A DNA stretch of 64,000 nucleotides. It comes from Dickeya oryzae (GTDB taxonomy: Bacteria > Pseudomonadota > Gammaproteobacteria > Enterobacterales > Enterobacteriaceae). The translations under genes and the position numbers were made by a program. The DNA lies in assembly GCF_009372235.1 (NCBI RefSeq), contig NZ_ML762923.1, forward strand, positions 116,158-180,157, in the 5' to 3' direction. Shown in pieces: positions 35,716-44,961 of the stretch. Positions within the stretch are counted from its first letter, which is position 1. Each line of letters opens with the position of its first letter. The notes beneath the pieces are model-generated. The model was given only the letters and a program-made list of their open reading frames with translations. It made no database searches and was not told where the DNA came from.

Positions 35716-36873
35716 ATGAGCATTGCTCCAGCGCTGATTACACGGGCCATTGAATGGCGCCGCACTCTGCATGCCAGCCCGGAATTGGGGTATCAGGAAC
35801 ACCAGACATCCCAGATGGTGGCTGAATTACTGACCCAGTTTGGTTTTCAGGTTCATACCGGACTGGCGGGAACGGGGGTGGTAGGCACGCTGGAGAATGA
35901 GCCGGGGCCGGTCATTGGGTTGCGTGCCGATATGGATGCGCTGCCGGTCACCGAGCTGGGCAACACCCCCTATCAATCCCGACACCCTGGTGTGATGCAT
36001 GCCTGCGGCCATGACGGTCATACGGCTATGCTGCTAGCGGCCGCCTGCCACCTTGGTGAGACCCGCCGTTTTCGCGGTACGGTACACGTCATATTCCAGC
36101 CTGCGGAAGAAAACCTGGGGGGCGCGCGTCGTATGGTAGAAGAAGGGCTGTTTACGCGTTTCCCAATGGACGACATTTATGCATTGCATAATTGGCCGGG
36201 GCTACCTGTCGGGCATGTTGGGCTGAGTAGTGGGGCGATGATGGCCTCTCTGGATTCGTTTGAAATTATCCTGACGGGAAAAAGCTGTCACGCGGCGATG
36301 CCGGAAAACGGCGCAGACCCGATTATGGCGGCTTCTCAACTGGTGCTGTCGTTACAAACTATTCCCTCCCGTCGTCTGTCGCCCCAGTCGTCTGCGGTGA
36401 TCAGCATCACGCAGATTGCCGGGGGCGAAGCTATCAATGTGATCCCGGAAAAGGTCGTGCTGCGAGGTACGTTGCGCTGCTTGCAATCCTCAGTGCGTGA
36501 TCAGGTCAAGGCATTCATTGCCCAATTCGTGGCGCAAATTCCAGAGACATTCGGCGTCACCGGTGCCATAACCTATTATCCCGGCTATCCGGTCACCCAC
36601 AATAACGCACAGGTCGCACAAACCGTGCGGGAGGTGGCCGAAATAACATGTGGCGTAAACCAGGTGCACTGGGATATTGCGCCGTCAATGGCGTCCGAAG
36701 ATTTTGCCTGCATGCTCGAACAGTGTCCCGGTGCCTATTTCTGGTTAGGTGCTGATGGGGATACGCCGTCTCACCCGTTGCATAATGCCTGCTATGATTT
36801 CAATGATGCGCTCATTCCACATGGCGTTGCCTTGTGGGTAGCATTGGTGGAAAAACGCCTGGCAATTAGCTAA
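35716..36873 (+). CDS. M20D-family amidohydrolase
   Basis: A 385-residue metal-dependent amidohydrolase of the HipO/IAA-amino acid hydrolase group, cleaving N-acyl amino acids or related amides. Motifs in order: LHASPELGYQEH, GLRADMDALPV, MHACGHDGHTAML (metal ligands), QPAEENLGGARRMVEEG, SCHAAMPENGADPI, and DIAPSMASEDFACML near the end. AAGGAG (35702-35707) is correctly spaced from the ATG at 35716; the ATG at 35698 precedes it. Substrate unknown; auxin conjugates are a possibility in a plant-associated bacterium but not shown. Confidence 0.9.
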   Translation: MSIAPALITRAIEWRRTLHASPELGYQEHQTSQMVAELLTQFGFQVHTGLAGTGVVGTLENEPGPVIGLRADMDALPVTELGNTPYQSRHPGVMHACGHDGHTAMLLAAACHLGETRRFRGTVHVIFQPAEENLGGARRMVEEGLFTRFPMDDIYALHNWPGLPVGHVGLSSGAMMASLDSFEIILTGKSCHAAMPENGADPIMAASQLVLSLQTIPSRRLSPQSSAVISITQIAGGEAINVIPEKVVLRGTLRCLQSSVRDQVKAFIAQFVAQIPETFGVTGAITYYPGYPVTHNNAQVAQTVREVAEITCGVNQVHWDIAPSMASEDFACMLEQCPGAYFWLGADGDTPSHPLHNACYDFNDALIPHGVALWVALVEKRLAIS

Positions 36874-37993
36874 GAGCCTATCCCATTAAGGCTGTTTCAC
36901 CGGCCATTTTGGCCCTGGGCAGTGCTCGAACTCCTCACGTACTCCGTGTCGTTCTGCCTGATGGCAGCGAAATCCCTGACGATACCCATCACTGCTAACG
37001 GCCCTTGTTGGAATGGGCCGTTTTTTTTGTGCTTTTTTGTGGGGTATTGGGCCAGACGAGTGTTGGACCAGGCGATAAGCCGACTCAGGGCGCTTGTGGA
37101 AACGTCCTATCGTGGACAACAGACTGTGTTGTTAAGCAATGCTACAGGTTATGACGTCATGCGAGTAATTTAAGGTAGGTAATGGAAACTATTTTTCCAT
37201 AAAGTGATTGTTTATTTTCTTCTTGTCTTAAATTGCAATAACGGAAAATAAAACAGCCATTTTTCCCCATGGGTATTGTCAGTTTATGTAATGTCACCCG
37301 ATTTTTTACTGATGAAGTGTCCTATGCGGTGATTAGCCTATTTGTCACGTTTTTAAATTGAAAAACACATTGGTTTTTTATTTGTTTTTCACGGCATAAG
37401 TAGTGGTGAAATGTTCTCTGATAGGGTGTTATAGCATGAAGATAATCGGTTTTTTTGAATCGATAATATCACACATTAAAAATAGGCTTATTCTTAAAAT
37501 TGATTAGTATGGTAATTGTTTTCGAATCTAACGGAATTAGAGAGGCCAAAAATACCCGCTTTTTAGAAAATTGTAATCTGGAATTATGCCTGTGATTTGG
37601 TGGGTTTATTTCGTGTTTTGGGACTGGTATTTTTATTATGTTATTGTTTTTTAATGTGTTTTGTTTATTTGGAGCTTCAGAGTGTTAAAAATACATTGGC
37701 GTTGACCACGCGTTGGCGTTATGTGTATGATTGGCTAACGAAGCAGAAATATATCTACACATTTTGAATACAGTTCTGTCGTTTTTATTTGGCTTAGTGA
37801 TTCCATACGGTTTAAGAATGCGGTAAGTGAATGCGCCGAGGCGGCGGGTTCTATTTCGTGCATATCGTTGGTCGAAAAACAAATAGTCTATTTGTTCGCT
37901 GAATAGCCCGGTCTGTCATGGATTCTGGCGGGTTTTCAGTAGGATTCGACCTTATTTTTTCGGGCCAGGGTGCCCTCACGTTGGTATTGAAAT
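36874..37993 (+). promoter_or_regulatory. Long gene-free spacer upstream of tssB
   Basis: 1120 bases with no convincing gene. The first 260 bases have ordinary GC content and may be remnant sequence, ending around a terminator. From about 37135 to 37900 it is strongly AT-rich, a composition expected of an H-NS-silenced promoter region. A sigma-54 box for tssB was sought: TTGGCGTTGACCACGC (37696) and TTGGCTTAGTGATTCC (37789) have the right spacing but poor -12 elements. No copy of the TGCGCAA inverted repeat was found. Confidence 0.5.
36997..37028 (+). terminator. Rho-independent terminator after the M20 gene
   Basis: AACGGCCC (36997-37004) pairs with GGGCCGTT (37015-37022) around a 10-base loop, and eight consecutive T (37021-37028) overlap the end of the right arm. 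Confidence 0.9.
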
Positions 37994-38497
37994 ATGGCAA
38001 AAGGAACTGACGGTGCATCTGTCGCACCAAAGGAACGTATTAATATCAAATATGTCCCGGCCACTGGTGGTCAGCAGGCGGAAATTGAACTCCCGCTTAC
38101 GCTGATGGTGGTGGGAAATATGAAAGGACGCACAGAAGAGACGCCGATTGAAGAACGTCAGACGGTGTCTATCGATAAGAATAATTTCACTTCGGTCATG
38201 AAAGAGGCCAACCTGGAGTTGAATTTCAGCGTACCTAACCGTCTGGAAGAAGACAGCCAGGATGACCTTCCCGTCAAACTCAGCATTGCTTCGCTGAATG
38301 ATTTCTCTCCCGATCGTATCGCACAGCAAGTGCCGGAACTGCGCAAATTGCTGGAATTGCGAGAAGCACTGGTCGCCTTGAAAGGGCCGCTGGGTAATAT
38401 TCCCGCTTTCCGTAATCGCCTGCAGGACCTGTTGTCCAGCGAAGAAGCCAGAGAGCAGCTGCTCAAAGAGCTGGATCTGGTGAAACCCGCCGAATAA
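37994..38497 (+). CDS. tssB: TssB (VipA), contractile sheath small subunit
   Basis: Forms the T6SS sheath with TssC; contraction fires the Hcp tube. The 167-residue length is typical, with ELPLTLMVVGNMKGRTEETPIEERQ and FTSVMKEANLELNFSVPN near the N-terminus, then LKGPLGNIPAFRNRLQDLL. First gene of the structural operon, 31 bases before tssC. The ribosome-binding site is weak (TTGAAAT). Confidence 0.98.
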   Translation: MAKGTDGASVAPKERINIKYVPATGGQQAEIELPLTLMVVGNMKGRTEETPIEERQTVSIDKNNFTSVMKEANLELNFSVPNRLEEDSQDDLPVKLSIASLNDFSPDRIAQQVPELRKLLELREALVALKGPLGNIPAFRNRLQDLLSSEEAREQLLKELDLVKPAE

Positions 38498-38528
38498 TTG
38501 ATTGTCACTGACGAGAAGGGAAACAAAC

Positions 38529-40007
38529 ATGTCAATGGTTGAAGAACAGGCCCAGACAAGCGCGGCCGGTGGTTCATCATCGCTGCTTGAAGAGATCATG
38601 GCGCAGGCGCGCATTACCCCGGTGGATGAAGGTTATAACGTCGCCAAACAGGGTATTGCCGCACTGGTAGCAAACATTCTGGATAGCGGCAACGCAGCCG
38701 AGCCGGTGAACAAAGCGCTGGTCGACAGCATGATCGTTGAGCTGGACAAAAAACTCAGCAAACAAATCGACGTGATTCTGCATGCTCAGGAGCTACAGGA
38801 ACTGGAATCCTCCTGGCGTTCACTGAAGCTGCTGATTGATCGCACCGATTTCCGTGAAAACATCAAAATCCTGCTGCTGCACGCGACCAAAGACGAGCTG
38901 CTGGAAGACTTTGAGTTTGCACCGGAAATTACCCAATCCGGTTTCTATAAACACGTGTATTCCAGCGGCTACGGCCAGTTCGGCGGCCAGCCGATCGGCG
39001 GGGTGATTGGCGATTATGCGCTGACCCAAAGCTCGCCGGACATCAAGCTGATGCAGTATGTCAGCGCGGTAGGCGCGATGGCGCATGCCCCGTTTATCTC
39101 CTCCGTTGCACCGACTTTCTTCGGTGTAGACAGCTTTACCGACCTGCCATCGATCAAAGACCTGAAGTCGGTGTTTGAAGGCCCGACCTATACCAAATGG
39201 CGCTCAATGCGTGAGTCGGAAGATGCCCGTTATCTGGGGCTGACTGCGCCGCGTTTCCTGGCCCGTTTGCCGTATGACCCGGTAGAAAACCCCATCAAAG
39301 GGTTTAACTACAAGGAAGACATCAGCGCCAGTCACGAAAACTATTTGTGGGGCAACACCGCGTACCTGATGGGTACCGCCATCACCGACAGCTTCGCCAA
39401 GTACCGCTGGTGTCCGAACATCATCGGCCCACAGAGCGGTGGTGCTATCACCGACTTGCCAGTGCATGTGTATGAAGCGATGGGCCAGTTGCAGGCCAAG
39501 ATCCCGACCGAAGTGTTGATCACCGACCGTCGTGAATACGAAATGGCCGAAGAAGGTTTCATCACGCTGACCATGCGCAAAGACAGCGATAACGCCGCGT
39601 TTTTCTCTGCCAACTCGGTGCAGAAACCCAAGGTGTTCGCCAATACCAAAGAAGGTAAAGAGGCGGAAACCAACTACAAACTGGGTACGCAGCTGCCGTA
39701 CATGTTCATCATCAACCGTCTGGCGCACTACATCAAAGTGTTGCAGCGCGAGCAGATCGGTTCCTGGAAAGAGCGTCAGGATCTGGAGCGCGAGCTGAAT
39801 AACTGGATCAAGCAGTACGTCGCTGATCAGGAAAACCCGCCTGCTGATGTCCGCAGCCGTCGTCCGCTGCGTGCGGCACAAATCAAAGTGCTGGACGTAG
39901 AAGGCGAACCGGGCTGGTACCAGGTGACCATGGCCGTGCGTCCACACTTCAAGTACATGGGGGCGAACTTTGAACTGTCCCTGGTTGGTCGTCTGGATAA
40001 GGAATAA
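38529..40007 (+). CDS. tssC: TssC (VipB), contractile sheath large subunit
   Basis: Large sheath subunit, 492 residues. Recognisable parts are WRSLKLLIDRTDFRENIKILLLHATKDELLEDFE, the central YGQFGGQPIGGVIGDY and the C-terminal LRAAQIKVLDVEGEPGWYQV, consistent with an intact protein that can be disassembled by ClpV. Start chosen at ATG 38529 behind GAAGGG; an in-frame TTG at 38502 lies upstream of that site. Confidence 0.98.
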   Translation: MSMVEEQAQTSAAGGSSSLLEEIMAQARITPVDEGYNVAKQGIAALVANILDSGNAAEPVNKALVDSMIVELDKKLSKQIDVILHAQELQELESSWRSLKLLIDRTDFRENIKILLLHATKDELLEDFEFAPEITQSGFYKHVYSSGYGQFGGQPIGGVIGDYALTQSSPDIKLMQYVSAVGAMAHAPFISSVAPTFFGVDSFTDLPSIKDLKSVFEGPTYTKWRSMRESEDARYLGLTAPRFLARLPYDPVENPIKGFNYKEDISASHENYLWGNTAYLMGTAITDSFAKYRWCPNIIGPQSGGAITDLPVHVYEAMGQLQAKIPTEVLITDRREYEMAEEGFITLTMRKDSDNAAFFSANSVQKPKVFANTKEGKEAETNYKLGTQLPYMFIINRLAHYIKVLQREQIGSWKERQDLERELNNWIKQYVADQENPPADVRSRRPLRAAQIKVLDVEGEPGWYQVTMAVRPHFKYMGANFELSLVGRLDKE

Positions 40008-40013
40008 CGACTG

Positions 40014-40445
40014 ATGCCGTCGCTCTCTGCCTGGGAGCGGGGATCTGCGGCCAGCCTGTTTGATCGCATCCGGGGAGAGGAGCGTCGCTCCTCCCCCGAA
40101 ACGGAACTAGAAGACTTGATCGCGTCGGTGAAACGCCAGCTTGATCAAGTGCTGAATACGCGTCCCGGCAGTTGTCGCAGCGCACCTGAGCTTGGCGTGA
40201 TTGATTTTAATGACGCTACGCAGGGCGGCGCGGATATCCGGGGCAAAATCCGTGAGGCGATCCGGCAGTGTATCTGTCGCTTTGAACCGCGCATTGTCCA
40301 TGTGGACGTCAGTGCATCGGACTATCTGTCCAATCCGCTGGAGATGTCGTTTCAGGTCACCGCCCATGTGCGGCTGGAAGAACTGGAACAGGTCACCTCC
40401 TTCAATATTCATATGGACAGCCACCGCCATTACAGAATGATGTGA
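40014..40445 (+). CDS. tssE: TssE, gp25-like baseplate protein
   Basis: A 143-residue baseplate wedge component homologous to phage T4 gp25. Features: SLFDRIRGEE near the N-terminus, LNTRPGSC, ELGVIDFND, and the C-terminal FEPRIVHVDV. It begins 7 bases after tssC and ends inside the leader of tssF. Confidence 0.96.
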   Translation: MPSLSAWERGSAASLFDRIRGEERRSSPETELEDLIASVKRQLDQVLNTRPGSCRSAPELGVIDFNDATQGGADIRGKIREAIRQCICRFEPRIVHVDVSASDYLSNPLEMSFQVTAHVRLEELEQVTSFNIHMDSHRHYRMM

Positions 40446-40447
40446 TT

Positions 40448-42214
40448 ATGTCGCTGGAACATTTCTTCAGGGATGAACTCGCTTATTTGCGTCTGCAAGG
40501 CCGTGAATTTGCCAATGCACACCCTGAACTTACCCGATTTTTGTCAGAACAGACCACGGATCCGGATGTCGAGCGATTGCTGGAAGGGTTCGCCTTTCTG
40601 ACCGGCAGTCTGCGGGCGAAGATCGAGGATGAATTTCCTGAGCTGACTCACGGCCTGCTGGGCATGCTGTGGCCGAACTATTTGCGCCCGGTACCCAGCA
40701 TGACCATCATGCAATTTTCGGTGCTGCCCGGTGCTATCGCGCAACCGGCGTTTGTAGCGCGTGGCTGCGAGCTGGACAGCCTGCCAATAGACGATGTGGT
40801 CTGCCATTTCCAAACCAGCCACGATGCCTGGATCTACCCGGCGGATATCCGCCAGATCAACGCGCAAAGCGGCAACGACATGTCCGCCATCACGCTGGAT
40901 ATTGGTCTGCACGGGCCGGTGGCGCTGGGGGATTTGCAGCTGGATAAACTGCGCTTCTTCCTGGGGGGCGACCGCTATACCGCCTACGAACTCTATTTCT
41001 GGATAGCCAGCCAACTGTCACACATTGAGCTGGAAGTGGACGGGAAACGCTTTCGTCAGGAAGCGAGTGTACTCAAAACCGTCGGCTTTGAGCGTGAAGA
41101 CGCGATGCTGCCGTATCCCGGTAATGTGTACTCCGGCTACCGTATCTTGCAGGAGTATTTCTGTTTTCCGGAAAGTTTCCTGTTCTTTCAGTTGGCTGGT
41201 GCCAGTTGGCCTGACCAGCCGCTGATGGTGACGGATTTCAAACTGCATTTCTGCTTTGACCGGCCACTGCCGGCGGAACTGAAAATCCGCCCGGATTCGT
41301 TCATGCTCAACTGCGTACCGGCTATCAACCTGTTCCGCCATGACAGCGAACCGATCAACCTGGATGGTCGCCAGACGGACTACCCGCTGAAAGCCAGTTA
41401 CCGCCACGCCGACAGTTTCGAGATTTTCTCCATCGATAAAGTGGAGGGGTGGGTGGAAGGTAACAGTGGGCGCGCGCGCGGTATCCCACGGCTTTACCAA
41501 CCTTTCGAGAGTTTTCAGCACCAAATCGAGCGGGCCAAAGGTCGACTGGCGCTGTATTACCGCATTCGGGTGCGCGAAGCCGTCAACGGTGATGGTTTCG
41601 ATCACTTATTGTCGTTCGTGCGGGGCGACGAAAAAGAAGTCATCGATCTGGACGAGTCCATTTCGGTGAGCCTGACTTGCACCAACCGTTCGCGGGCGGC
41701 GCAGTTGCCCGTGGGCGCGATTTGTGTGCCGACCGGCAGCTCACCGTCTTTTGCCACCTTCCGTAACCTGATTCGGCCGACCCGTCCATTGCGCCCGGCA
41801 CTCGATGGCAGCCTGCACTGGACGCTTATCTCCAACCTGTCGTTGAACTACGTGTCGCTGCTGCGACGCGATGCGCTGGTGCAGATCCTGCGTACCTACG
41901 ACTTCCCGGCACTGCATGACAAACAGGCCGAGCAGGCATCGCGCAAACGGCTGGCAGGGATTGAAACGATTGAGACCACACCGGTCGACCGGCTGGTACA
42001 GGGGATGCCGGTACGCGGACTCAAATCAGTTCTCTCTGTGCGGCAGTCGGCGTTCGCCAGTGAAGGCGAACTCTATCTGTTTAGCACCGTGCTGGCACAT
42101 TTCTTCTCGTTGTACGCCAGCGTTAACGCCTTCCACCTGCTGGAAGTGGTCAACATCGATAACAAGGAGCGCTACCGATGGCCGGTGCAGATAGGTCAGC
42201 ACTCGATGATGTGA
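40448..42214 (+). CDS. tssF: TssF baseplate protein
   Basis: A 588-residue baseplate subunit that binds TssG and TssK. It opens with FFRDELAYLRLQGREFA, and has DPDVERLLEGFAFLTGSLRAKIEDEFPELTHGLL and the central FHFDR-type segment seen here as LHFCFDRPLPAEL. ATG 40448 lies 3 bases after the tssE stop; an in-frame GTG at 40442 overlaps tssE. It overlaps tssG by 37 bases. Confidence 0.97.
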   Translation: MSLEHFFRDELAYLRLQGREFANAHPELTRFLSEQTTDPDVERLLEGFAFLTGSLRAKIEDEFPELTHGLLGMLWPNYLRPVPSMTIMQFSVLPGAIAQPAFVARGCELDSLPIDDVVCHFQTSHDAWIYPADIRQINAQSGNDMSAITLDIGLHGPVALGDLQLDKLRFFLGGDRYTAYELYFWIASQLSHIELEVDGKRFRQEASVLKTVGFEREDAMLPYPGNVYSGYRILQEYFCFPESFLFFQLAGASWPDQPLMVTDFKLHFCFDRPLPAELKIRPDSFMLNCVPAINLFRHDSEPINLDGRQTDYPLKASYRHADSFEIFSIDKVEGWVEGNSGRARGIPRLYQPFESFQHQIERAKGRLALYYRIRVREAVNGDGFDHLLSFVRGDEKEVIDLDESISVSLTCTNRSRAAQLPVGAICVPTGSSPSFATFRNLIRPTRPLRPALDGSLHWTLISNLSLNYVSLLRRDALVQILRTYDFPALHDKQAEQASRKRLAGIETIETTPVDRLVQGMPVRGLKSVLSVRQSAFASEGELYLFSTVLAHFFSLYASVNAFHLLEVVNIDNKERYRWPVQIGQHSMM

Positions 42215-43191
42215 CCGCAGGGCAGGCGATGTTTCGCCAGGATGCGCGCCACTTCAACTTTTTCCAACTGGTGGAGTTACTCAACCAGATGGAAGGCGTC
42301 GATCTGGAGCAGGCGCTCGACTTCCGGCCGGAACTGGAGCGCATTCGCTTTCGCTCCACCGCCTCGATTGGCTTTCACCCCAGTGATGTGCTGCGGGTGG
42401 GGGAAGATACCGACGGCAGGCAGGAGCTGGAAGTGGCGTTTCTCGGGCTGCATGGCAGCCAGTCGCCGATGCCGGGGTATTACCTTGAAGAGCTGGCGTG
42501 GGAATACGCTCAGGGCGAGCAGAAACTGGGGGTGTTCCTCGATTTCTTTCATCACCGATTGCTGACGTTATTGCACCGTGCCTGGCGTAAGTACCGCTAT
42601 CACGTGCGTTTCCAGAATGATGGCGAAGATGGCTTCTCCCGGTTGATGTTCGCGCTGGTGGGGCTGGGTAACGACGCGGTGCGCGACAGTCTGCCGGTCA
42701 ACCGCGCCAAGATGCTGTCTTACGCCGGTCTGTTGGCCAGTCCCAGCCGTTCGCCGGAAGTGGTGGCTGGTCTGGTGATTCACTGCTTTGACCTGGAAGA
42801 CGTCGAAGTCATCGCCTGGCAACACCGCAAAGTACCGATTTTTGAAGACCAGCAAAATCGCCTTGGGCGCGCGAATAGCCTGCTGGGCGGGGATTTTGTC
42901 ATCGGCGACAAAGTGAACGACTGCGCCGGTAAATTCCTGCTCAAGGTGGATAACCTCAGCTTCAGCCGTTTTCTCAGTTTCCTGCCCAACGGCGAACATT
43001 TTCAACCGCTGGTGCGTTTTGTTTCCTTCATTTTGCGTGATCAACTGGCCTGGGACTTACGCCTCGGTTTCGCCGAAGGGGAGGCCAGAGGGCTAAGACT
43101 GGGCGATGACCAGAGCAGCCGCCTGGGATGGAGCAGCTTTCTCGGGCAGCCGCCCGCCGACCCGTATGTGACGATTTGTGTGCAGGAGTAA
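42178..43191 (+). CDS. tssG: TssG baseplate protein
   Basis: A 337-residue baseplate subunit, partner of TssF. Recognised by RHFNFFQLVELLNQ, IRFRSTASIGFHPSDV, and the pair LGLHGSQSPMPGYYLEEL and LDFFHHRLLTLLHRAWRKYRY. Starts within the end of tssF, indicating coupled translation. Confidence 0.97.
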   Translation: MAGADRSALDDVTAGQAMFRQDARHFNFFQLVELLNQMEGVDLEQALDFRPELERIRFRSTASIGFHPSDVLRVGEDTDGRQELEVAFLGLHGSQSPMPGYYLEELAWEYAQGEQKLGVFLDFFHHRLLTLLHRAWRKYRYHVRFQNDGEDGFSRLMFALVGLGNDAVRDSLPVNRAKMLSYAGLLASPSRSPEVVAGLVIHCFDLEDVEVIAWQHRKVPIFEDQQNRLGRANSLLGGDFVIGDKVNDCAGKFLLKVDNLSFSRFLSFLPNGEHFQPLVRFVSFILRDQLAWDLRLGFAEGEARGLRLGDDQSSRLGWSSFLGQPPADPYVTICVQE

Positions 43192-43193
43192 TT

Positions 43194-44423
43194 GTGAACG
43201 AAAACAACCCACTCACTCTGGTGGTGCTCAACAGCGAACAACTGGATATCAACTCGCAGGTGCAACACCGCTTTGACCACCGTGGCGGCACGCTGGGCGC
43301 ATCGGAAAAAGATCAATGGCAGTTGCGCGATCGGCTCGGTGCGGTTTTGCCGGAGCATGCACGTATCGAATTACAGGATGGCTATTTTTGCGTCTGCGAC
43401 CTGAGTGGCCAGACCTTCATCAATGGCGCGTTGTCGCCCATCGGTCGTGATCGCCGGGTACGTCTGGCGCAGGGTGACGAACTGGTGATTGGCCCCTTCC
43501 GGCTCGGGGTTTACCTCGACGATCCCGCTTTCGAGCAGGATATCGATCAGGTGCTGGGGCAACGCCCCGGTGACGTGCTGGAAGGATGGCTTGGGGAAGA
43601 ACAACGCCGTGCGCCTGCCGATGAAACGGCGGCGGACCGATTTAATGACCCGTTGTGGGCGCTGCAGCAGGAACAGAGCCGCTCGCCACTGGCAACGGAG
43701 GCTGAGCGCGGTGATGAACTGCCGACCTCGTTTTCTTCTTTTTCTGCCGTTGAGGACACCATGGATCAGAAATTTGTGGAATTACCGACCATTGACAATC
43801 CGCACATTAACAATCCGCATGCCGGTACCGCGTTTGGCGCACCGGTAGATGCGGTGACGCTGGCACCACTGTTGCGTGGGCTGGGTGTATCACTCAATAC
43901 CGGCGATGAGCAACAACTGCGCGAGATGCTCGAAGAGATGGGCAAAAGCCTCAAAGCGATGGTGGAAGGCTTGCTGACGTTGCAGGCCGATCAGGCCGCG
44001 CTGGCAGATACCCATTTACGGCCGATCGAAGATAACCCGTTGCGCCTGGGGCTGGATTATACCGATACCCTGTCGCTACTGTTCGCTGACGATAAAAGCC
44101 CGGTGCACCTGTCCGCCCCGGCCGCCATCAGTGAAGTGCTGAGTAATATGCAGGCGCATCACAGGGCTAATCAGCAGGCGATCGCTGTGGCGCTGGAGAG
44201 CATTTTGCAGGCGTTTTCGCCAGCGGCGTTGCTGGGGCGTTTCGAGCATTATCGCCGCAGCGGCGAGCGTCAGGCGCTGGATGACGGTTGGGCGTGGCAG
44301 ATGTATCAGCACTATTACCGCGAACTGACCTCACCGCGTCAGCAAGGGTTCCAGAAACTGTTCCATCAGGTGTATGCGCAGGCGTATGACCGCGCCGTTC
44401 GTCAGCAACAGGAGCAGAAATAA
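43194..44423 (+). CDS. tagH: TagH, FHA-domain T6SS protein
   Basis: A 409-residue protein with an N-terminal forkhead-associated domain (residues about 30-105; GTLGASEKDQWQLRD, HARIELQDGYFCVCDLSGQTFING) that reads phospho-threonine, and a C-terminal TagH domain (LLGRFEHYRRSGERQALD). In other T6SS it is the target of the PpkA/PppA kinase-phosphatase pair, neither of which is in this window. GTG start at 43194 behind CAGGAG. One-base overlap with tssJ. Confidence 0.92.
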   Translation: MNENNPLTLVVLNSEQLDINSQVQHRFDHRGGTLGASEKDQWQLRDRLGAVLPEHARIELQDGYFCVCDLSGQTFINGALSPIGRDRRVRLAQGDELVIGPFRLGVYLDDPAFEQDIDQVLGQRPGDVLEGWLGEEQRRAPADETAADRFNDPLWALQQEQSRSPLATEAERGDELPTSFSSFSAVEDTMDQKFVELPTIDNPHINNPHAGTAFGAPVDAVTLAPLLRGLGVSLNTGDEQQLREMLEEMGKSLKAMVEGLLTLQADQAALADTHLRPIEDNPLRLGLDYTDTLSLLFADDKSPVHLSAPAAISEVLSNMQAHHRANQQAIAVALESILQAFSPAALLGRFEHYRRSGERQALDDGWAWQMYQHYYRELTSPRQQGFQKLFHQVYAQAYDRAVRQQQEQK

Positions 44424-44959
44424 TGCTGCGAGCCTTAATGCGGCGAACCGGGTGGTTATGCGTCCTGATGCTGCTGCTTCCCGGTTGTACCACGCTCGGC
44501 AAGATGGCGAAGGTGGTGGCCAATCCAGATATTCAGATTGGCAGCAATGATAACCAGCCTTCGACCGTCGGCTTTAGTCTGCTGGCCGAGCCGGACGTTA
44601 ACCCCAGTGAAAGCGGCGACGCGGCACCGATCGAGTTTCAGATAGTGATGCTGGCGGAAGACTCCCGCCTGCTGGCGACCGACTATGACCAGGTGACCGG
44701 CGACATCGAAAAAGCGCTGGCTAAAAACTACGTCAGCCACCAGGACTACACGCTGCTGCCAGGGCAGTTCAAATACCTGCCGCCGGTCAAACTGGACGAG
44801 AAAGTGCATTACATCGGGGTGATTGCCAAATACGCCGACCCGGACAGCGCCGAGTGGCGCAAGGTTATCAAACTGAAAAACACCGGCCGCACTTATCAGC
44901 TTCTGGTGCATCTGCGCCGTGAAGAAGTCGAAATCAAGAAAGATCAAGAAGAAGAATAA
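44423..44959 (+). CDS. tssJ: TssJ outer-membrane lipoprotein
   Basis: Anchors the membrane complex to the outer membrane via TssM. The 178-residue protein has a signal peptide with lipobox LPGC (Cys22), a two-layer beta-sandwich with LAEPDVNPSESGDAAPI in the loop region and a Lys/Glu-rich C-terminus. Start overlaps the tagH stop. Confidence 0.96.
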   Translation: MLRALMRRTGWLCVLMLLLPGCTTLGKMAKVVANPDIQIGSNDNQPSTVGFSLLAEPDVNPSESGDAAPIEFQIVMLAEDSRLLATDYDQVTGDIEKALAKNYVSHQDYTLLPGQFKYLPPVKLDEKVHYIGVIAKYADPDSAEWRKVIKLKNTGRTYQLLVHLRREEVEIKKDQEEE

Positions 44960-44961
44960 CT

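Noticed and set aside
36874-37173. Insertion-sequence remnant after the M20 gene
   Set aside because: The region has a GC content unlike its AT-rich neighbour, but no transposase frame, terminal repeats or target duplication could be found.
37696-37805. Sigma-54 promoters upstream of tssB
   Set aside because: Two places have GG-N10 spacing but the -12 elements read ACGC and TTCC instead of TTGC; too weak to call.
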